From Curtobacterium sp. UNCCL20 (lineage in GTDB: Bacteria; Actinomycetota; Actinomycetes; Actinomycetales; Microbacteriaceae): a stretch of DNA of 64,000 bases. Under the pieces are notes generated by a model, which saw only the letters and a program-made list of their open reading frames with translations, searched no databases and was not told where the DNA came from. Shown piece after piece: positions 37,333-45,737 of this stretch. The first letter of the stretch is position 1; every line of letters starts with the position of its first letter. The stretch lies in assembly GCF_900101675.1 (NCBI RefSeq), contig NZ_FNKG01000004.1:481367-545366 (forward strand). The letters run 5' to 3'. A program made the translations under genes and the position numbers.

Positions 37333-38168
37333 GCACCGCAACGACGAACGCAGCGAACACGACGAACACAGCCACGATCGGTGCCCACCGCATCGGCTAC
37401 GAACTCCGCTCGTACTTCCGCGCCCCGGACGCGGTCTTCTTCACCTTCCTCTTCCCGATCGTCATGCTGGCGCTCTTCTCGGTCGCGTTCAGCAGCGCAC
37501 CCGACATCAAGGCCGGCACGAACGTCAGCGTCGACTACGCCACCTACTACCTGCCCGGCCTGGTCGCGACGGGCATCCTCCTCTCCGGCACGCAGTCCCT
37601 CGGTGTCGACATCGCGGGTGAGCGCAGCGACGGCACGCTGAAGCGTCTCGGCGGCACACCCCTTCCCGTGCTGAGCTACTTCATCGGCAAGATCGGCATG
37701 GTCCTCGTCACGACGGTCGTGCAGACCGCCCTGCTGCTGGGGATCGCGAGCATCGTGTTCGGCGTGGACCTGCCGACCGACGGCGGCGCGTGGGCACGCT
37801 TCGCCGGCATCATGCTCCTCGGCGTCGCGACGAGCGCCGTCCTGGGCATCGCGATCTCCGCGCTCCCCCGCGAGGGCCGCCGCGCCACCGCCACGATCGT
37901 CCCGATCGTGCTGGTCCTGCAGTTCATCTCCGGCGTCTACCTCCCCTTCACGCAGCTGCCCGACTGGCTGCAGAACGTCGCGTCCGTCTTCCCCCTCCGC
38001 TGGATGGCGTCGGGCATGCGGTCGGTGTTCCTGCCCGACGCGTTCGCGTCCGCCGAGCCGGGAGGTGCGTGGCACCTCGGCCTCGGCATCCTCGTCCTGG
38101 CAGCATGGCTGGTCGTGGGCACGGTGGCCTGCTTGCTGACGTTCCGGTGGAATCGCAAGGACGCGTGA
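37329..38168 (+). CDS. ABC-2 type permease
   Basis: 279 residues with six predicted helices and the ABC-2 membrane layout. A cytosolic N-terminus is followed by YFRAPDAVFFTFLFPIVMLALFSVAF, a central GERSDGTLKRLGGTPLPV motif, and FISGVYLPFTQLPDWLQNVASVFPLRWM near the end. It pairs with the overlapping ATPase gene. Start ATG 37329 is set by the ATGA overlap. Confidence 0.92.
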   Translation: MSTATTNAANTTNTATIGAHRIGYELRSYFRAPDAVFFTFLFPIVMLALFSVAFSSAPDIKAGTNVSVDYATYYLPGLVATGILLSGTQSLGVDIAGERSDGTLKRLGGTPLPVLSYFIGKIGMVLVTTVVQTALLLGIASIVFGVDLPTDGGAWARFAGIMLLGVATSAVLGIAISALPREGRRATATIVPIVLVLQFISGVYLPFTQLPDWLQNVASVFPLRWMASGMRSVFLPDAFASAEPGGAWHLGLGILVLAAWLVVGTVACLLTFRWNRKDA

Positions 38169-38221
38169 TCAGGCCTGTGGAGAACTCCCGCGGAGCCGTG
38201 ACCGGATGGGATGCTGTCGAC

Positions 38222-39421
38222 ATGGACCGCATCACGAGGCACCGGAACTGGGGCCTGCACGCGGCGTTCGGCGCCACGATCGCCCTCGTCGCGGTGATCG
38301 TCGTGCTCGGGTGGTCGCCGTGGCCCTCCCGGTGGCCCGCCGTCGTGATGCTCGGCGTGCTCGCGCTGGCGTACTGCGCGTACGGGTGGCGCGGCTACGA
38401 GGTCCCCCGGGCCGCGGCCGGCTTCGTCCCCCTGCTGGTCCTCGCCGCGCTGGTGCTCCCCACGGTCGTGCCGAGCGCGGCGCTCGTCCAGTGCATCCTC
38501 TTCCCGGTGGCGTGGTGCCAGATCGAGCGGACGCGGACGGCCATCGGCGTCTCGGTCGCGATCGGGGTCGCCGCCGGGGTCGGCCTGCAGATCGCGACCG
38601 GTCCGGACGCCCTCGTCAGCACGATCCTGATCGAGGGCGTCAGCATCGCGGGTGCCTGCGCGCTCGGGCTCTGGATCAGCCGGATCGCTGCTCTCTCCGA
38701 CGAGCGCCGCCGCCTGCTGGAGGAACTCCGTGCCACGCAGGACTCCCTCGCCGAGGCGAACCGCCGCGCGGGCGTGACGAGCGAGCGGGAGCGCCTCGCC
38801 CGCGAGATCCACGACACCGTCGCGCAGAACCTCGCCGGCATCGTCATGCTCACCGAGCGCGCCCGCGGCGACCTCGCAGCGGACCGCGTCGACCACCTCG
38901 ACGAACGCCTCACCGTCCTCGAAGAATCAGCGCGCGCCGCGCTCGAAGAATCCCGCACCCTCGTCGCCGCCGGTGCGGCCGGGGTCACCGGAGACGGCCT
39001 CGGCGCAGCCCTCCACCGCCTCGGCGAACGCTTTACCCGCGAGACCGGCGTCGCAGTCTCCGTCGACGCCCCGGACTGCGCGCTGGATCGCGACACCCAG
39101 GTGGTCCTGTTGCGCGTCGGCCAGGAGGCACTGGCCAACGTCCGAGCGCACGCCCGGGCCGACTCGGTGCAGGTCGCACTGCACGTGGCAGCTGAGCAGG
39201 TCAGTCTCCGGATCGTGGACGACGGGGTCGGGTTCGACCCGTCCGTCCCGACCGCAGGGCACGGGCTGCGCGGACTCCGCGAGCGGCTCGCCCTCGCGGG
39301 TGGCTCCTGCACGATCACGAGCGACGCCGGACGCGGCACCGTCGTCGAGGTGTCGCTGCCCACCGGGGCCGAGCCGCGCCTCCAGGCAGTCACCGAACCC
39401 GTGACGGAGGTGACACGGTGA
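38222..39421 (+). CDS. NarL-type sensor histidine kinase
   Basis: 399 residues. About five to six transmembrane helices occupy residues 15-155. They are followed by a HisKA_3 dimerisation helix with phospho-acceptor His197 (AREIHDTVAQN) and a HATPase_c domain (DDGVGFDP, GHGLRGLRERL, GRGTVVEVSLP). DesK/LiaS-like architecture without a large extracellular sensor, so the stimulus is probably in the membrane. The stop overlaps the response regulator GTG. It is co-oriented with the ABC exporter, which it may control. Confidence 0.92.
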   Translation: MDRITRHRNWGLHAAFGATIALVAVIVVLGWSPWPSRWPAVVMLGVLALAYCAYGWRGYEVPRAAAGFVPLLVLAALVLPTVVPSAALVQCILFPVAWCQIERTRTAIGVSVAIGVAAGVGLQIATGPDALVSTILIEGVSIAGACALGLWISRIAALSDERRRLLEELRATQDSLAEANRRAGVTSERERLAREIHDTVAQNLAGIVMLTERARGDLAADRVDHLDERLTVLEESARAALEESRTLVAAGAAGVTGDGLGAALHRLGERFTRETGVAVSVDAPDCALDRDTQVVLLRVGQEALANVRAHARADSVQVALHVAAEQVSLRIVDDGVGFDPSVPTAGHGLRGLRERLALAGGSCTITSDAGRGTVVEVSLPTGAEPRLQAVTEPVTEVTR

Positions 39422-40044
39422 TCCGTGTCGTCGTGGCGGACGACCACCCGATCGTCCGCGCCGGGATCGTCGCGCTGCTGCAGGACGCCGACGACGTGGA
39501 GGTCGTGGGGCAGGCGAGCGACGGCGAGTCGGCGGTGTCGATCGTCCTCGCCGAGCGGCCGGACGTCGTCCTGATGGACCTCCGGATGCCGGAACTGAAC
39601 GGCGACCAGGCGACCGCGCGCATCCTCGCCCGCGAGCCGTCGATCCGCGTGCTCATCCTGACCACCTACGAGTCCGACGACCAGATCCTCGCCGCGATCG
39701 AGGCGGGCGCTGCCGGCTACCTGCTGAAGGCCGCGCCGGAGTCCGAGATCCTCGCGGGCCTCCGTGCGACAGCCCGCGGTGAGACGGCCCTCGCGCCCTC
39801 GGCAGCTGCAGCCCTCGTCCGCCGCACCACCGGCAGGCCGAGCACCGGTCCGAGCCTGTCGCCGCGGGAGCTCGAGGTCCTGCAGCTCGTCGCGCAGGGC
39901 AACTCGAACCCGGCGATCGGCCGCTCGCTGTTCCTCAGCGAGACGACGGTGAAGACGCACCTCGGGCACGTGTTCGAGAAGCTCGGCGTGAACGACCGGA
40001 CGCGGGCGGTGACCCGCGCGATGGAGCTCGGGCTCCTCCGCTAG
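39418..40044 (+). CDS. NarL/LuxR-type response regulator
   Basis: 208 residues. The receiver domain has Asp8-Asp9, phospho-site Asp54 (LMDLRMP) and YLLKAAPE. The C-terminal LuxR helix-turn-helix is LSPRELEVLQLVAQGNSNPAIGRSLFLSETTVKTHLGHVFEKL. The GTG start overlaps the kinase stop (GTGA). Its TAG is shared with the stop of the convergent AraC gene, an overlap of four bases (CTAG). Confidence 0.94.
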   Translation: MIRVVVADDHPIVRAGIVALLQDADDVEVVGQASDGESAVSIVLAERPDVVLMDLRMPELNGDQATARILAREPSIRVLILTTYESDDQILAAIEAGAAGYLLKAAPESEILAGLRATARGETALAPSAAAALVRRTTGRPSTGPSLSPRELEVLQLVAQGNSNPAIGRSLFLSETTVKTHLGHVFEKLGVNDRTRAVTRAMELGLLR

Positions 40045-40985
40045 ATGGCCGTGGCCAGGGCGAGCTGCGCCCGTGCCGCGACCGCGTCCGCCGCCGGCGG
40101 GCGGCCGTACGCCTCCCGGTAGTCCCGCGAGAAGTGCGAGGCGCTGCGGAAGCCGACGACGGACGCCGCGCGGGCGGCGGTGTCGCCGTGCACGACCATG
40201 AGCCGTCGCGCCTCGCCGAGCCGCGTCCGCTTGAGGTACTGGGCGGGAGTCATGCCGGTCGCCTCCTTGAAGCGGGCGAACAGGGTGGACTCGCTGACCC
40301 GGAGTTCGCGGGCGAGGCGCTCCATGGACCACGGTTCGGCCATCCGCCCGTTCAGGAGTGCGGTCGCGGCTGCGACGACGGAGGTACCGGAGCCGTCGAG
40401 CGCGGCGGTGATGCGTGGTGCCTGTTCAGTCTGGAGCAGGCGGAGGACGACCTCGCGGGCGACGAGGGGGAACAGCACGGGGACGTCCTCAGGGGCGTCG
40501 AGCAGGGCGAGCAGGCGGGCGAAGGCGTCGGCGAGCGGCGCGGTCCAGGTCCCGAGGCGGGGCACCTCGCCGCTGGCCGGAACGGTGGGCGCGGACATCG
40601 TCGACACGACCTCGCCGACGATCGCCGGGTCGAGTCGCCAGACGGCGGAGATGAAGCCGTCGTTCCCGGCGGTGTCGACGACCCCGGCGACGACGGGCAG
40701 GTCGACCGGGGTGATGATGAACCGTTCGCGGCCCCAGACCTGGTCGTCGTCGCCCACGATCGAGCGCTTCCGGCCGCGGAGGACGACGGACAACGACGGC
40801 ACGTACCGACGGTCGAACAGCCCGGTCGGCTCGTGCACGCGCGAGACCGTGAGGCCGAGGGCATCGGCTCGGTGCGCGGACCCGGCGCGCGCGGCGGCAG
40901 CGTGGTGGTCGGACCCCAGGACAGCAGCGTGGCCGGACGCGATCGCCGCGGCCCGGTCGAGGTGCTGCGCGGTGAGGTCGTCCAC
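40041..40985 (-). CDS. AraC-family transcriptional regulator
   Basis: 314 residues. An N-terminal cupin-type AraC_N domain (residues about 35-190, with LSVVLRGRKR and PVDLPVVAGV) precedes a two-helix-turn-helix AraC domain (WSMERLARELRVSESTLFARFKEATGMTPAQYLKRTRL, then VGFRSASHFSRDYREAYG). It is divergent from an SDR gene, with a direct repeat between, so it probably regulates that gene. Confidence 0.92.
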   Translation of the reverse strand: MDDLTAQHLDRAAAIASGHAAVLGSDHHAAAARAGSAHRADALGLTVSRVHEPTGLFDRRYVPSLSVVLRGRKRSIVGDDDQVWGRERFIITPVDLPVVAGVVDTAGNDGFISAVWRLDPAIVGEVVSTMSAPTVPASGEVPRLGTWTAPLADAFARLLALLDAPEDVPVLFPLVAREVVLRLLQTEQAPRITAALDGSGTSVVAAATALLNGRMAEPWSMERLARELRVSESTLFARFKEATGMTPAQYLKRTRLGEARRLMVVHGDTAARAASVVGFRSASHFSRDYREAYGRPPAADAVAARAQLALATAI

Positions 40986-41030
40986 GGCTCCAACCTACCC
41001 AGGCGTCGACCGCGGAACCGTGGGGTGCGG

Positions 41031-41069
41031 GATCCGGCAAGGTCCTCGTGGATCCGGGCAAGGGCTCGA
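41031..41069 (+). promoter_or_regulatory. Direct repeat, candidate AraC-type operator
   Basis: GATCCGGCAAGGTCCTCG (from 41031) is followed by the near-copy GATCCGGGCAAGGGCTCG-like stretch (from 41051). The 20-base spacing puts them two helical turns apart, as in AraC-family tandem sites. They lie between the AraC gene and the SDR start. Confidence 0.5.
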
Positions 41070-41095
41070 GTGCCGGGCGGGCCGAGCATCGAGTC

Positions 41096-41866
41096 ATGAC
41101 CGATGCACCCGCTTCCACCACCACCCGTACCGCCCTCGTGACCGGAGCCTCCAGCGGCATCGGCGAGGCCATCGCCCGCGAGCTCGCCACCGCAGGCGTG
41201 TTCGTCGCCGTGCACGGCCGCAACGCCGAGCGCACGAGCGCCGTCGCCGCGTCCATCGAGGAGCAGGGCGGCCGCGCCGCGCCGCTGGTCGCCGACTTGT
41301 CCGCCGGGCCGGCCGAGGTCCGTGCACTCGCGACGGCCGCGACCGAGCAGCTCGGGGGTCACGTCGACGTCCTCGTGAACAACGCCGGCGTCTACCCCGG
41401 CGGCCCGACGGAGTCGTTGTCCGACGACACCGTCGACGCCCTGCTCGCCACGAACATCCGTGCACCGCACGTCCTGGTCGCCGCCCTCGCACCGTCGATG
41501 GTCGAGCACGGAGGCGGGCACATCGTGAACATCGGCTCGTGGATGGCCCGCGTCGGGGTGCCCTTCATGGCGCTCTACCCGGCGACGAAGGCCGCGGTCG
41601 AGCAGCTCACCCGTGCCTGGGCCGCGGAGTACGGGCACCGCGGCATCCGGGTGGTGACCGTGGCTCCGGGGGCGACGGCAACGCCGGGCAATGCTGAATC
41701 GGCGGACGTCCTCGCAGCGATGACGGAGGGCACACCGGCGGGACGCCCCGTGCAGCCCGAGGACATCGCGCGCGCCGTGCGGTGGGTGGTGTCGGACGAG
41801 GCGGCCTTCGTCACCGGCGGCACCATCGACGTCGACGGCGGGATCGCGTCCACACGGATGCGCTGA
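41096..41866 (+). CDS. SDR-family oxidoreductase
   Basis: 256 residues. TGASSGIG, NNAG, the catalytic Ser in NIGSWMA and YPATK are present, ending in a TGGTIDVDGG tail. A classical short-chain dehydrogenase, divergent from the AraC regulator. Substrate unknown. ATG 41096 has no strong ribosome site. Confidence 0.93.
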   Translation: MTDAPASTTTRTALVTGASSGIGEAIARELATAGVFVAVHGRNAERTSAVAASIEEQGGRAAPLVADLSAGPAEVRALATAATEQLGGHVDVLVNNAGVYPGGPTESLSDDTVDALLATNIRAPHVLVAALAPSMVEHGGGHIVNIGSWMARVGVPFMALYPATKAAVEQLTRAWAAEYGHRGIRVVTVAPGATATPGNAESADVLAAMTEGTPAGRPVQPEDIARAVRWVVSDEAAFVTGGTIDVDGGIASTRMR

Positions 41867-41906
41867 CGTGGTCCAGCCGCTCAGGCCGGATCGGCAGGAT
41901 GGGTGC

Positions 41907-42476
41907 ATGCGCTTCGACGAGGTCCTCACCCGGTCCGACGGCCCTGCGGTCGCCGCGGACATCGCCGAACTCCGGACGCCCGGGCGGTACGTCCTCGAGG
42001 GTGTCCACCAGGACGCGGACCATCGGCACTGGCAGTTCCGCCTCGACGTGGACGAGTCCCAGGAGCGGTGGACGCTCGATGGTTCCGATGGCCCGACGAT
42101 GTGGTTCCGAGACGGCGTCCTCCACGACGCGGACGGCGACTCGGAGGACACCTTCGCGGACAGCACCGTCGCGGGCGCCGTGGTCCGCATGGCGCTCCCC
42201 GACCAGCTGCTCTGGTGGGGTCGCGGTCCCGAGAGCTTCTCCCCCGTCCTCGTCCAGCACATCGGCGAGCGATCCGTCCTCGTGACGTTCGAGCACCGTG
42301 CCGACCCGGCGTTCCGGTCGACCCTCGTCGTCGACGAGCACGACGGCATCGCCCGGCGGCGGTTCGAGCTCGGCGAACTCACGCACGTGTTCAGCGCGCG
42401 GCGAGCCGATCCGGACGAGGTCCTGCCGCCGGCCCGGTTCGAGCCGCTGACCGACTGGATCCGCCCGGTGTACTGA
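41907..42476 (+). CDS. Hypothetical protein, 189 aa
   Basis: A soluble acidic protein of 189 residues with alternating beta strands (YVLEGVHQDADHRHWQFRLDV, TMWFRDGVLHDADG, SVLVTFEHRADPAFRSTLVVDEHDG). I recognise no family with certainty. It ends just before a perfect 48-nt palindrome. Confidence 0.65.
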   Translation: MRFDEVLTRSDGPAVAADIAELRTPGRYVLEGVHQDADHRHWQFRLDVDESQERWTLDGSDGPTMWFRDGVLHDADGDSEDTFADSTVAGAVVRMALPDQLLWWGRGPESFSPVLVQHIGERSVLVTFEHRADPAFRSTLVVDEHDGIARRRFELGELTHVFSARRADPDEVLPPARFEPLTDWIRPVY

Positions 42477-42481
42477 ACGGT

Positions 42482-42529
42482 TGACCGTTCCGGTTCACGA
42501 TCCCCGGGGATCGTGAACCGGAACGGTCA
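42482..42529. terminator. 48-nt perfect palindrome between convergent genes
   Basis: Bases 42482-42505 and 42506-42529 are exact reverse complements with no loop (centre CCCCGGGG). It sits between the stop at 42476 and the convergent stop at 42527, so a bidirectional terminator is likely, although a perfect palindrome could also be a protein-binding or cruciform site. Confidence 0.6.
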
Positions 42530-43681
42530 CACGCGAGGACGCGATCCGGTCCCCGCTGTCAGCGCGCTCACGGCCGCTACGGCATCCCGGACGACCGATT
42601 CGTTCCGGATCGGCTGCAGCGTCACCTCGTGCTCGCCGCGCTCCCACCGCAGAGCCCCGACACCCGGGACGAGGAGTCCGAACAAGCCGGTTCCCGACTC
42701 GTGACTCCACCCCGTGACGGACCGCCACGTCGGCGCCGCCCACGCCGTGCGGAACCACTCGACGTCGCTCGGGCAGGGCCCAGAGCGGTCCTCGTACTGC
42801 GCGGAGGAGATGGTGACCGGCTCCCCCGCACCGACGGAGCCGACCGGGTCGAGGTCGAGCCAGCCGAGCAGGTGCGCGGCGACCGAGCCGACGTCGACGA
42901 TGCCGAGCGCGTCCGTCCCGTCGCCCCGGGGCCCCCGGACCACGCAGCGCCGTCCCTGCACCCAGCACACCCACCGCGACGTGGGGCCGTCGACGGCCGG
43001 ATCGGACGCCTCGACCACGAGCATCGCGTCGTGGTCGACCACCGGGCCGAGCACCTCGTCGCCCTTGTCGGTCACGCCACCGAACCGGCCGACGAAGCCG
43101 AGCTCGCGGGCGGAGACACCGGCCTCCGAACGACGTGCCGCTCCCGGCACCATGCCGCGGTCACGGAACCTCGCGAGGTGGTCCAGCAGGTCGGGGTGGG
43201 CGGTCCACTGCAGCGACGGCCCGGAACGCTCGACGCCGGCGACACCGGGGATCGCGACCGCGGGTCGGTCGACCGCCTGGTGCCACCGGGAGTCCAGGAA
43301 CCCGTCGACGATCTGCGAGGTGGCCGGCCAGTCGTCCGCCGAGCACTCGAGGGTGATGCGGACCCGCACACCCTGGTCGACCACGAGTCGCTCGTCCCGG
43401 ATCACTACGTCGTCAACCGACGGCAACGCGACGAGCAGCCGGTCGGTGCTCGCCTCGAGGAAGATCGCGTCGGCTGGCACGCGTCGCAGGTCGTCGGCGA
43501 GCGGCTCGCCGGATGTGCGGAACGCGATCGAGACCGCGCCGTCGACACGATCGAGCACGACCCCCGCACGAACCGATCGAGCCGTCCATCCCTCGGGGAC
43601 CTCGAGGACGAGCCCACCGACGACTACGAGCGACCCCCACCGTACGTCCGGCCGCGGATCCCACGGCATGTGCCGGGTCAT
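42527..43681 (-). CDS. Two-domain T7SS-associated protein (fused form)
   Basis: 384 residues. The N-terminal half (VLEVPEGWTARSV ... LVVDQGVRVRITLECSADDWP) resembles small LpqN/DUF1795-like domains. The C-terminal half (RRSEAGVSARELGFVGRFGGVTDKG ... VAAHLLGWLDL ... WFRTAWAAPTW) looks like an EspG-like ESX-associated domain (weak). The two halves are clear paralogues of the separate proteins at 45010-45435 and 44234-45013. The ATG overlaps the stop of the upstream membrane-protein gene. No signal peptide; probably cytosolic, with a chaperone or immunity role possible. Confidence 0.62.
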   Translation of the reverse strand: MTRHMPWDPRPDVRWGSLVVVGGLVLEVPEGWTARSVRAGVVLDRVDGAVSIAFRTSGEPLADDLRRVPADAIFLEASTDRLLVALPSVDDVVIRDERLVVDQGVRVRITLECSADDWPATSQIVDGFLDSRWHQAVDRPAVAIPGVAGVERSGPSLQWTAHPDLLDHLARFRDRGMVPGAARRSEAGVSARELGFVGRFGGVTDKGDEVLGPVVDHDAMLVVEASDPAVDGPTSRWVCWVQGRRCVVRGPRGDGTDALGIVDVGSVAAHLLGWLDLDPVGSVGAGEPVTISSAQYEDRSGPCPSDVEWFRTAWAAPTWRSVTGWSHESGTGLFGLLVPGVGALRWERGEHEVTLQPIRNESVVRDAVAAVSALTAGTGSRPRV

Positions 43682-43986
43682 CGTCGCATCGCGCGTCGGT
43701 ACCAGCCCGGCGTCGCCCACCGTGCGCCGTCGAAGACCATCCAGAAGCCGAGCGCGCCGCACAGCACGAACGCCGTCATCAGTACGAAGAACAGCGGGAC
43801 CATTGGGCCGTTCGTGAACAGCATCGCGGTGCCGAAGCACACGATCGCCACCCCGAGCCAGAAGAGTCCGAACAACCGCACCGGGTACCTCGCACGCGAC
43901 CACGACCGCCAGAGTCCCACGTACGCGAGTGCTCCCGGGAGCGCGAACGCTGCGCCGATCACGATCACCCAGACCAGTGTCCCCAA
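43678..43986 (-). CDS. Small three-helix membrane protein
   Basis: 102 residues with three hydrophobic segments (about 4-24, 39-58 and 63-86). YVGLWRSW after the first and PGWYRRAMRR at the end match the paralogue at 45432-45737. It overlaps the fused two-domain gene. Possible immunity or T7SS accessory protein (inference). Confidence 0.7.
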   Translation of the reverse strand: MGTLVWVIVIGAAFALPGALAYVGLWRSWSRARYPVRLFGLFWLGVAIVCFGTAMLFTNGPMVPLFFVLMTAFVLCGALGFWMVFDGARWATPGWYRRAMRR

Positions 43987-44040
43987 TGCATCCCCCGTCG
44001 TGCGCCCGTCGTGCGCCCGTCCCTCCCATCGTAGTCGGGC

Positions 44041-44180
44041 CTACCCCACTGGACTGGAGGCACGGCACCTGCCCGCACCGCGCCTTCGGTCCCAGAATGG
44101 GCCCCGTCTGCCATCCGCCCCCCTGGTCAGCGCCCCGCGTCCGCCTTGTCCGGCGCGATGCCCGGCTCGCGCCGGACGCG
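44041..44180 (-). pseudogene. Duplicated remnant of alpha-galactosidase 3' end
   Basis: This stretch is about 85% identical by eye to 47567-47707, which holds the last codons of the GH36 gene and its terminator hairpin. On the minus strand it still reads VRREPGIAPDKADAGR-stop (stop at 44127), against IRREPATRPEGTDAGR in the intact gene. The terminator hairpin here is degenerate. It marks a past duplication with the T7SS-like operon between the two copies. Confidence 0.7.
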
Positions 44181-44233
44181 AGCAAGGGTTGTCCGAACAC
44201 CCTCTTCCACCCGTTCCGGCGCGATCCCCGCGG

Positions 44234-45013
44234 TCAACGATCGTCGCGAGTCACCGCGCCGATGACCTGCCGAACGACCGTCTCGGTTCGGATCGGCCGG
44301 AGCGAGACCGCCCCGTCCGTCTGCGTGTACCGCTCGAGCCAACCGAACCCTGGAACATCGATCGCGAAGATCCCGAAACCGGTCTCTTCGGACCAGCCGA
44401 AGACCGACCGCCATCCGGAAGCTTCCCAAGCCCGTCGAAACCACTCGGGATTGTCGGGTGCTGGCACTTCGAGCGCCGATTGGCCGCCGTGCTCCTCGTA
44501 CCGCGCTTGCAGCGCAGCGAGGGGGACGGTCACGGCTTCCTGCTCTCCGACGAACCACGTCGGTTCTACGGCGATCCAATCGAGGAGGTGTCCGACTGCG
44601 CCGGCGACCGAGGTGGCCCCGAGGCCGACCCGTCCATCACCGAGTTCGACGCGCATGGCCGCCCGACGCCCGTTCACCCAGATCGCGGCGTGGTGCGTCC
44701 CTTTCTCGGATTCGATCCTCGTACGGAGTGAGCGAGTGGCGCTCGCGATGATCGCGACGAACTCCGAGCCGGTCTCCGACAATGCACCGAAACGATTGAC
44801 CAGACCGAGCTCACGTGCGGCTCGGCCTTCCTCCGAACGACGAGTACCGGCCGACACCAGCCCCCGGCTCCGGACGTGCCAGAGGTGGTCGAAGAGCGCC
44901 TCCGACCCCTGCCACTCGAGGCGACATCCGGGCTGGTAGTCGCGTACGCGGTCGAGCGCCTCGAGTTCGACGCCGGCTCGCTCGCTGGCAGCGCGATCGA
45001 TCCGCGGCATCAT
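44234..45013 (-). CDS. T7SS-associated protein, split form, EspG-like half
   Basis: 259 residues, paralogous to the second half of the 384-residue protein: RRSEEGRAARELGLVNRFGALSETG, VGHLLDWIAVEPTWFVG and WFRRAWEASGWRSVFGW line up. Last gene of a five-gene chain in which every junction overlaps. Its ATG 45013 overlaps the stop of the N-half gene. Role unknown; cytosolic. Confidence 0.65.
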   Translation of the reverse strand: MMPRIDRAASERAGVELEALDRVRDYQPGCRLEWQGSEALFDHLWHVRSRGLVSAGTRRSEEGRAARELGLVNRFGALSETGSEFVAIIASATRSLRTRIESEKGTHHAAIWVNGRRAAMRVELGDGRVGLGATSVAGAVGHLLDWIAVEPTWFVGEQEAVTVPLAALQARYEEHGGQSALEVPAPDNPEWFRRAWEASGWRSVFGWSEETGFGIFAIDVPGFGWLERYTQTDGAVSLRPIRTETVVRQVIGAVTRDDR

Positions 45014-45435
45014 CGGATCGTTCCTTTCTGCACATCGACCAGTTGCACGGAATCCATGACCTGGGCGAGCAGCGGTTCGACAGCGGTCCACTCGAGCACG
45101 GAGGCACTGGCTGTGAGGTGGACTGCCGTGTCGCCAGTAGTGATGACGCGTTGGTCGACGACGATCCAGTCCTCGCCGAGCGGGTACCCGAAGAGCAGTC
45201 GGGCGCTGGGACCGATCGCGTGCTCCTGGCGACGGACCTCGAGGACTCGCGTTCCGGGGTGTGCGGCGATGGCAGCAGCCATCATTCCGGAGGACGCCTC
45301 GACCAACGACACCGTCGTCGATTCCTGCGCCACGACCACGTTCGGCCGGAACCCGTTCGTCGTCGGACGTTCGAACACGGTGCCGAAGGTTGCTTCGGTG
45401 ACGACCCAGCCGTCGGGTAGGTCCGCCGCGATCAC
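45010..45435 (-). CDS. T7SS-associated protein, split form, LpqN-like half
   Basis: 141 residues, paralogous to the first half of the 384-residue protein: ADLPDGWVVTEATF, then DWIVVDQRVITTGDTAVHLTASAS. The start GTG 45435 is set by a GTGA overlap with the membrane-protein stop. No signal peptide. Confidence 0.65.
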   Translation of the reverse strand: MIAADLPDGWVVTEATFGTVFERPTTNGFRPNVVVAQESTTVSLVEASSGMMAAAIAAHPGTRVLEVRRQEHAIGPSARLLFGYPLGEDWIVVDQRVITTGDTAVHLTASASVLEWTAVEPLLAQVMDSVQLVDVQKGTIR

Positions 45436-45737
45436 GTGCCGCTCCGATGCCGGTACCAGCGCGGCGTCAGCCACGCGGGCACACCGAACACGAACAGTCC
45501 GACCGCGACGAGGATCAGCACGAACGCCGAGATCATCATGACGGCGGTGAACACGAACGCGTGCGTCGACAGGAGCGCTGCGAAGACACCCAGGCAGATA
45601 CCGCCGAAGCCGAGGAAAGCGGTCGGGAAGATGCGGTCGGCGCTCCACGAGCGAGTCCAGCTCCGCCAGAGCCCGGTGTAGGCGGTCAGTCCCACGAGAC
45701 AGAACGCGCACGACACCGCGATGATCGCCCAGATCAT
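45432..45737 (-). CDS. Small three-helix membrane protein, paralogue
   Basis: 101 residues with three hydrophobic segments, YTGLWRSW near residue 20 and TPRWYRHR at the end, paralogous to 43678-43986. ATG 45737 overlaps the effector stop. Placed directly after a glycine-zipper effector, it is a candidate immunity protein (inference). Confidence 0.72.
   Translation of the reverse strand: MIWAIIAVSCAFCLVGLTAYTGLWRSWTRSWSADRIFPTAFLGFGGICLGVFAALLSTHAFVFTAVMMISAFVLILVAVGLFVFGVPAWLTPRWYRHRSGT

Noticed and set aside
44127..44579. Minus-strand open frame ending in VRREPGIAPDKADAGR
   Set aside because: Only the last codons resemble the GH36 C-terminus; upstream it is antisense to nothing coherent and overlaps the T7SS-like gene. 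Treated as a duplicated remnant.
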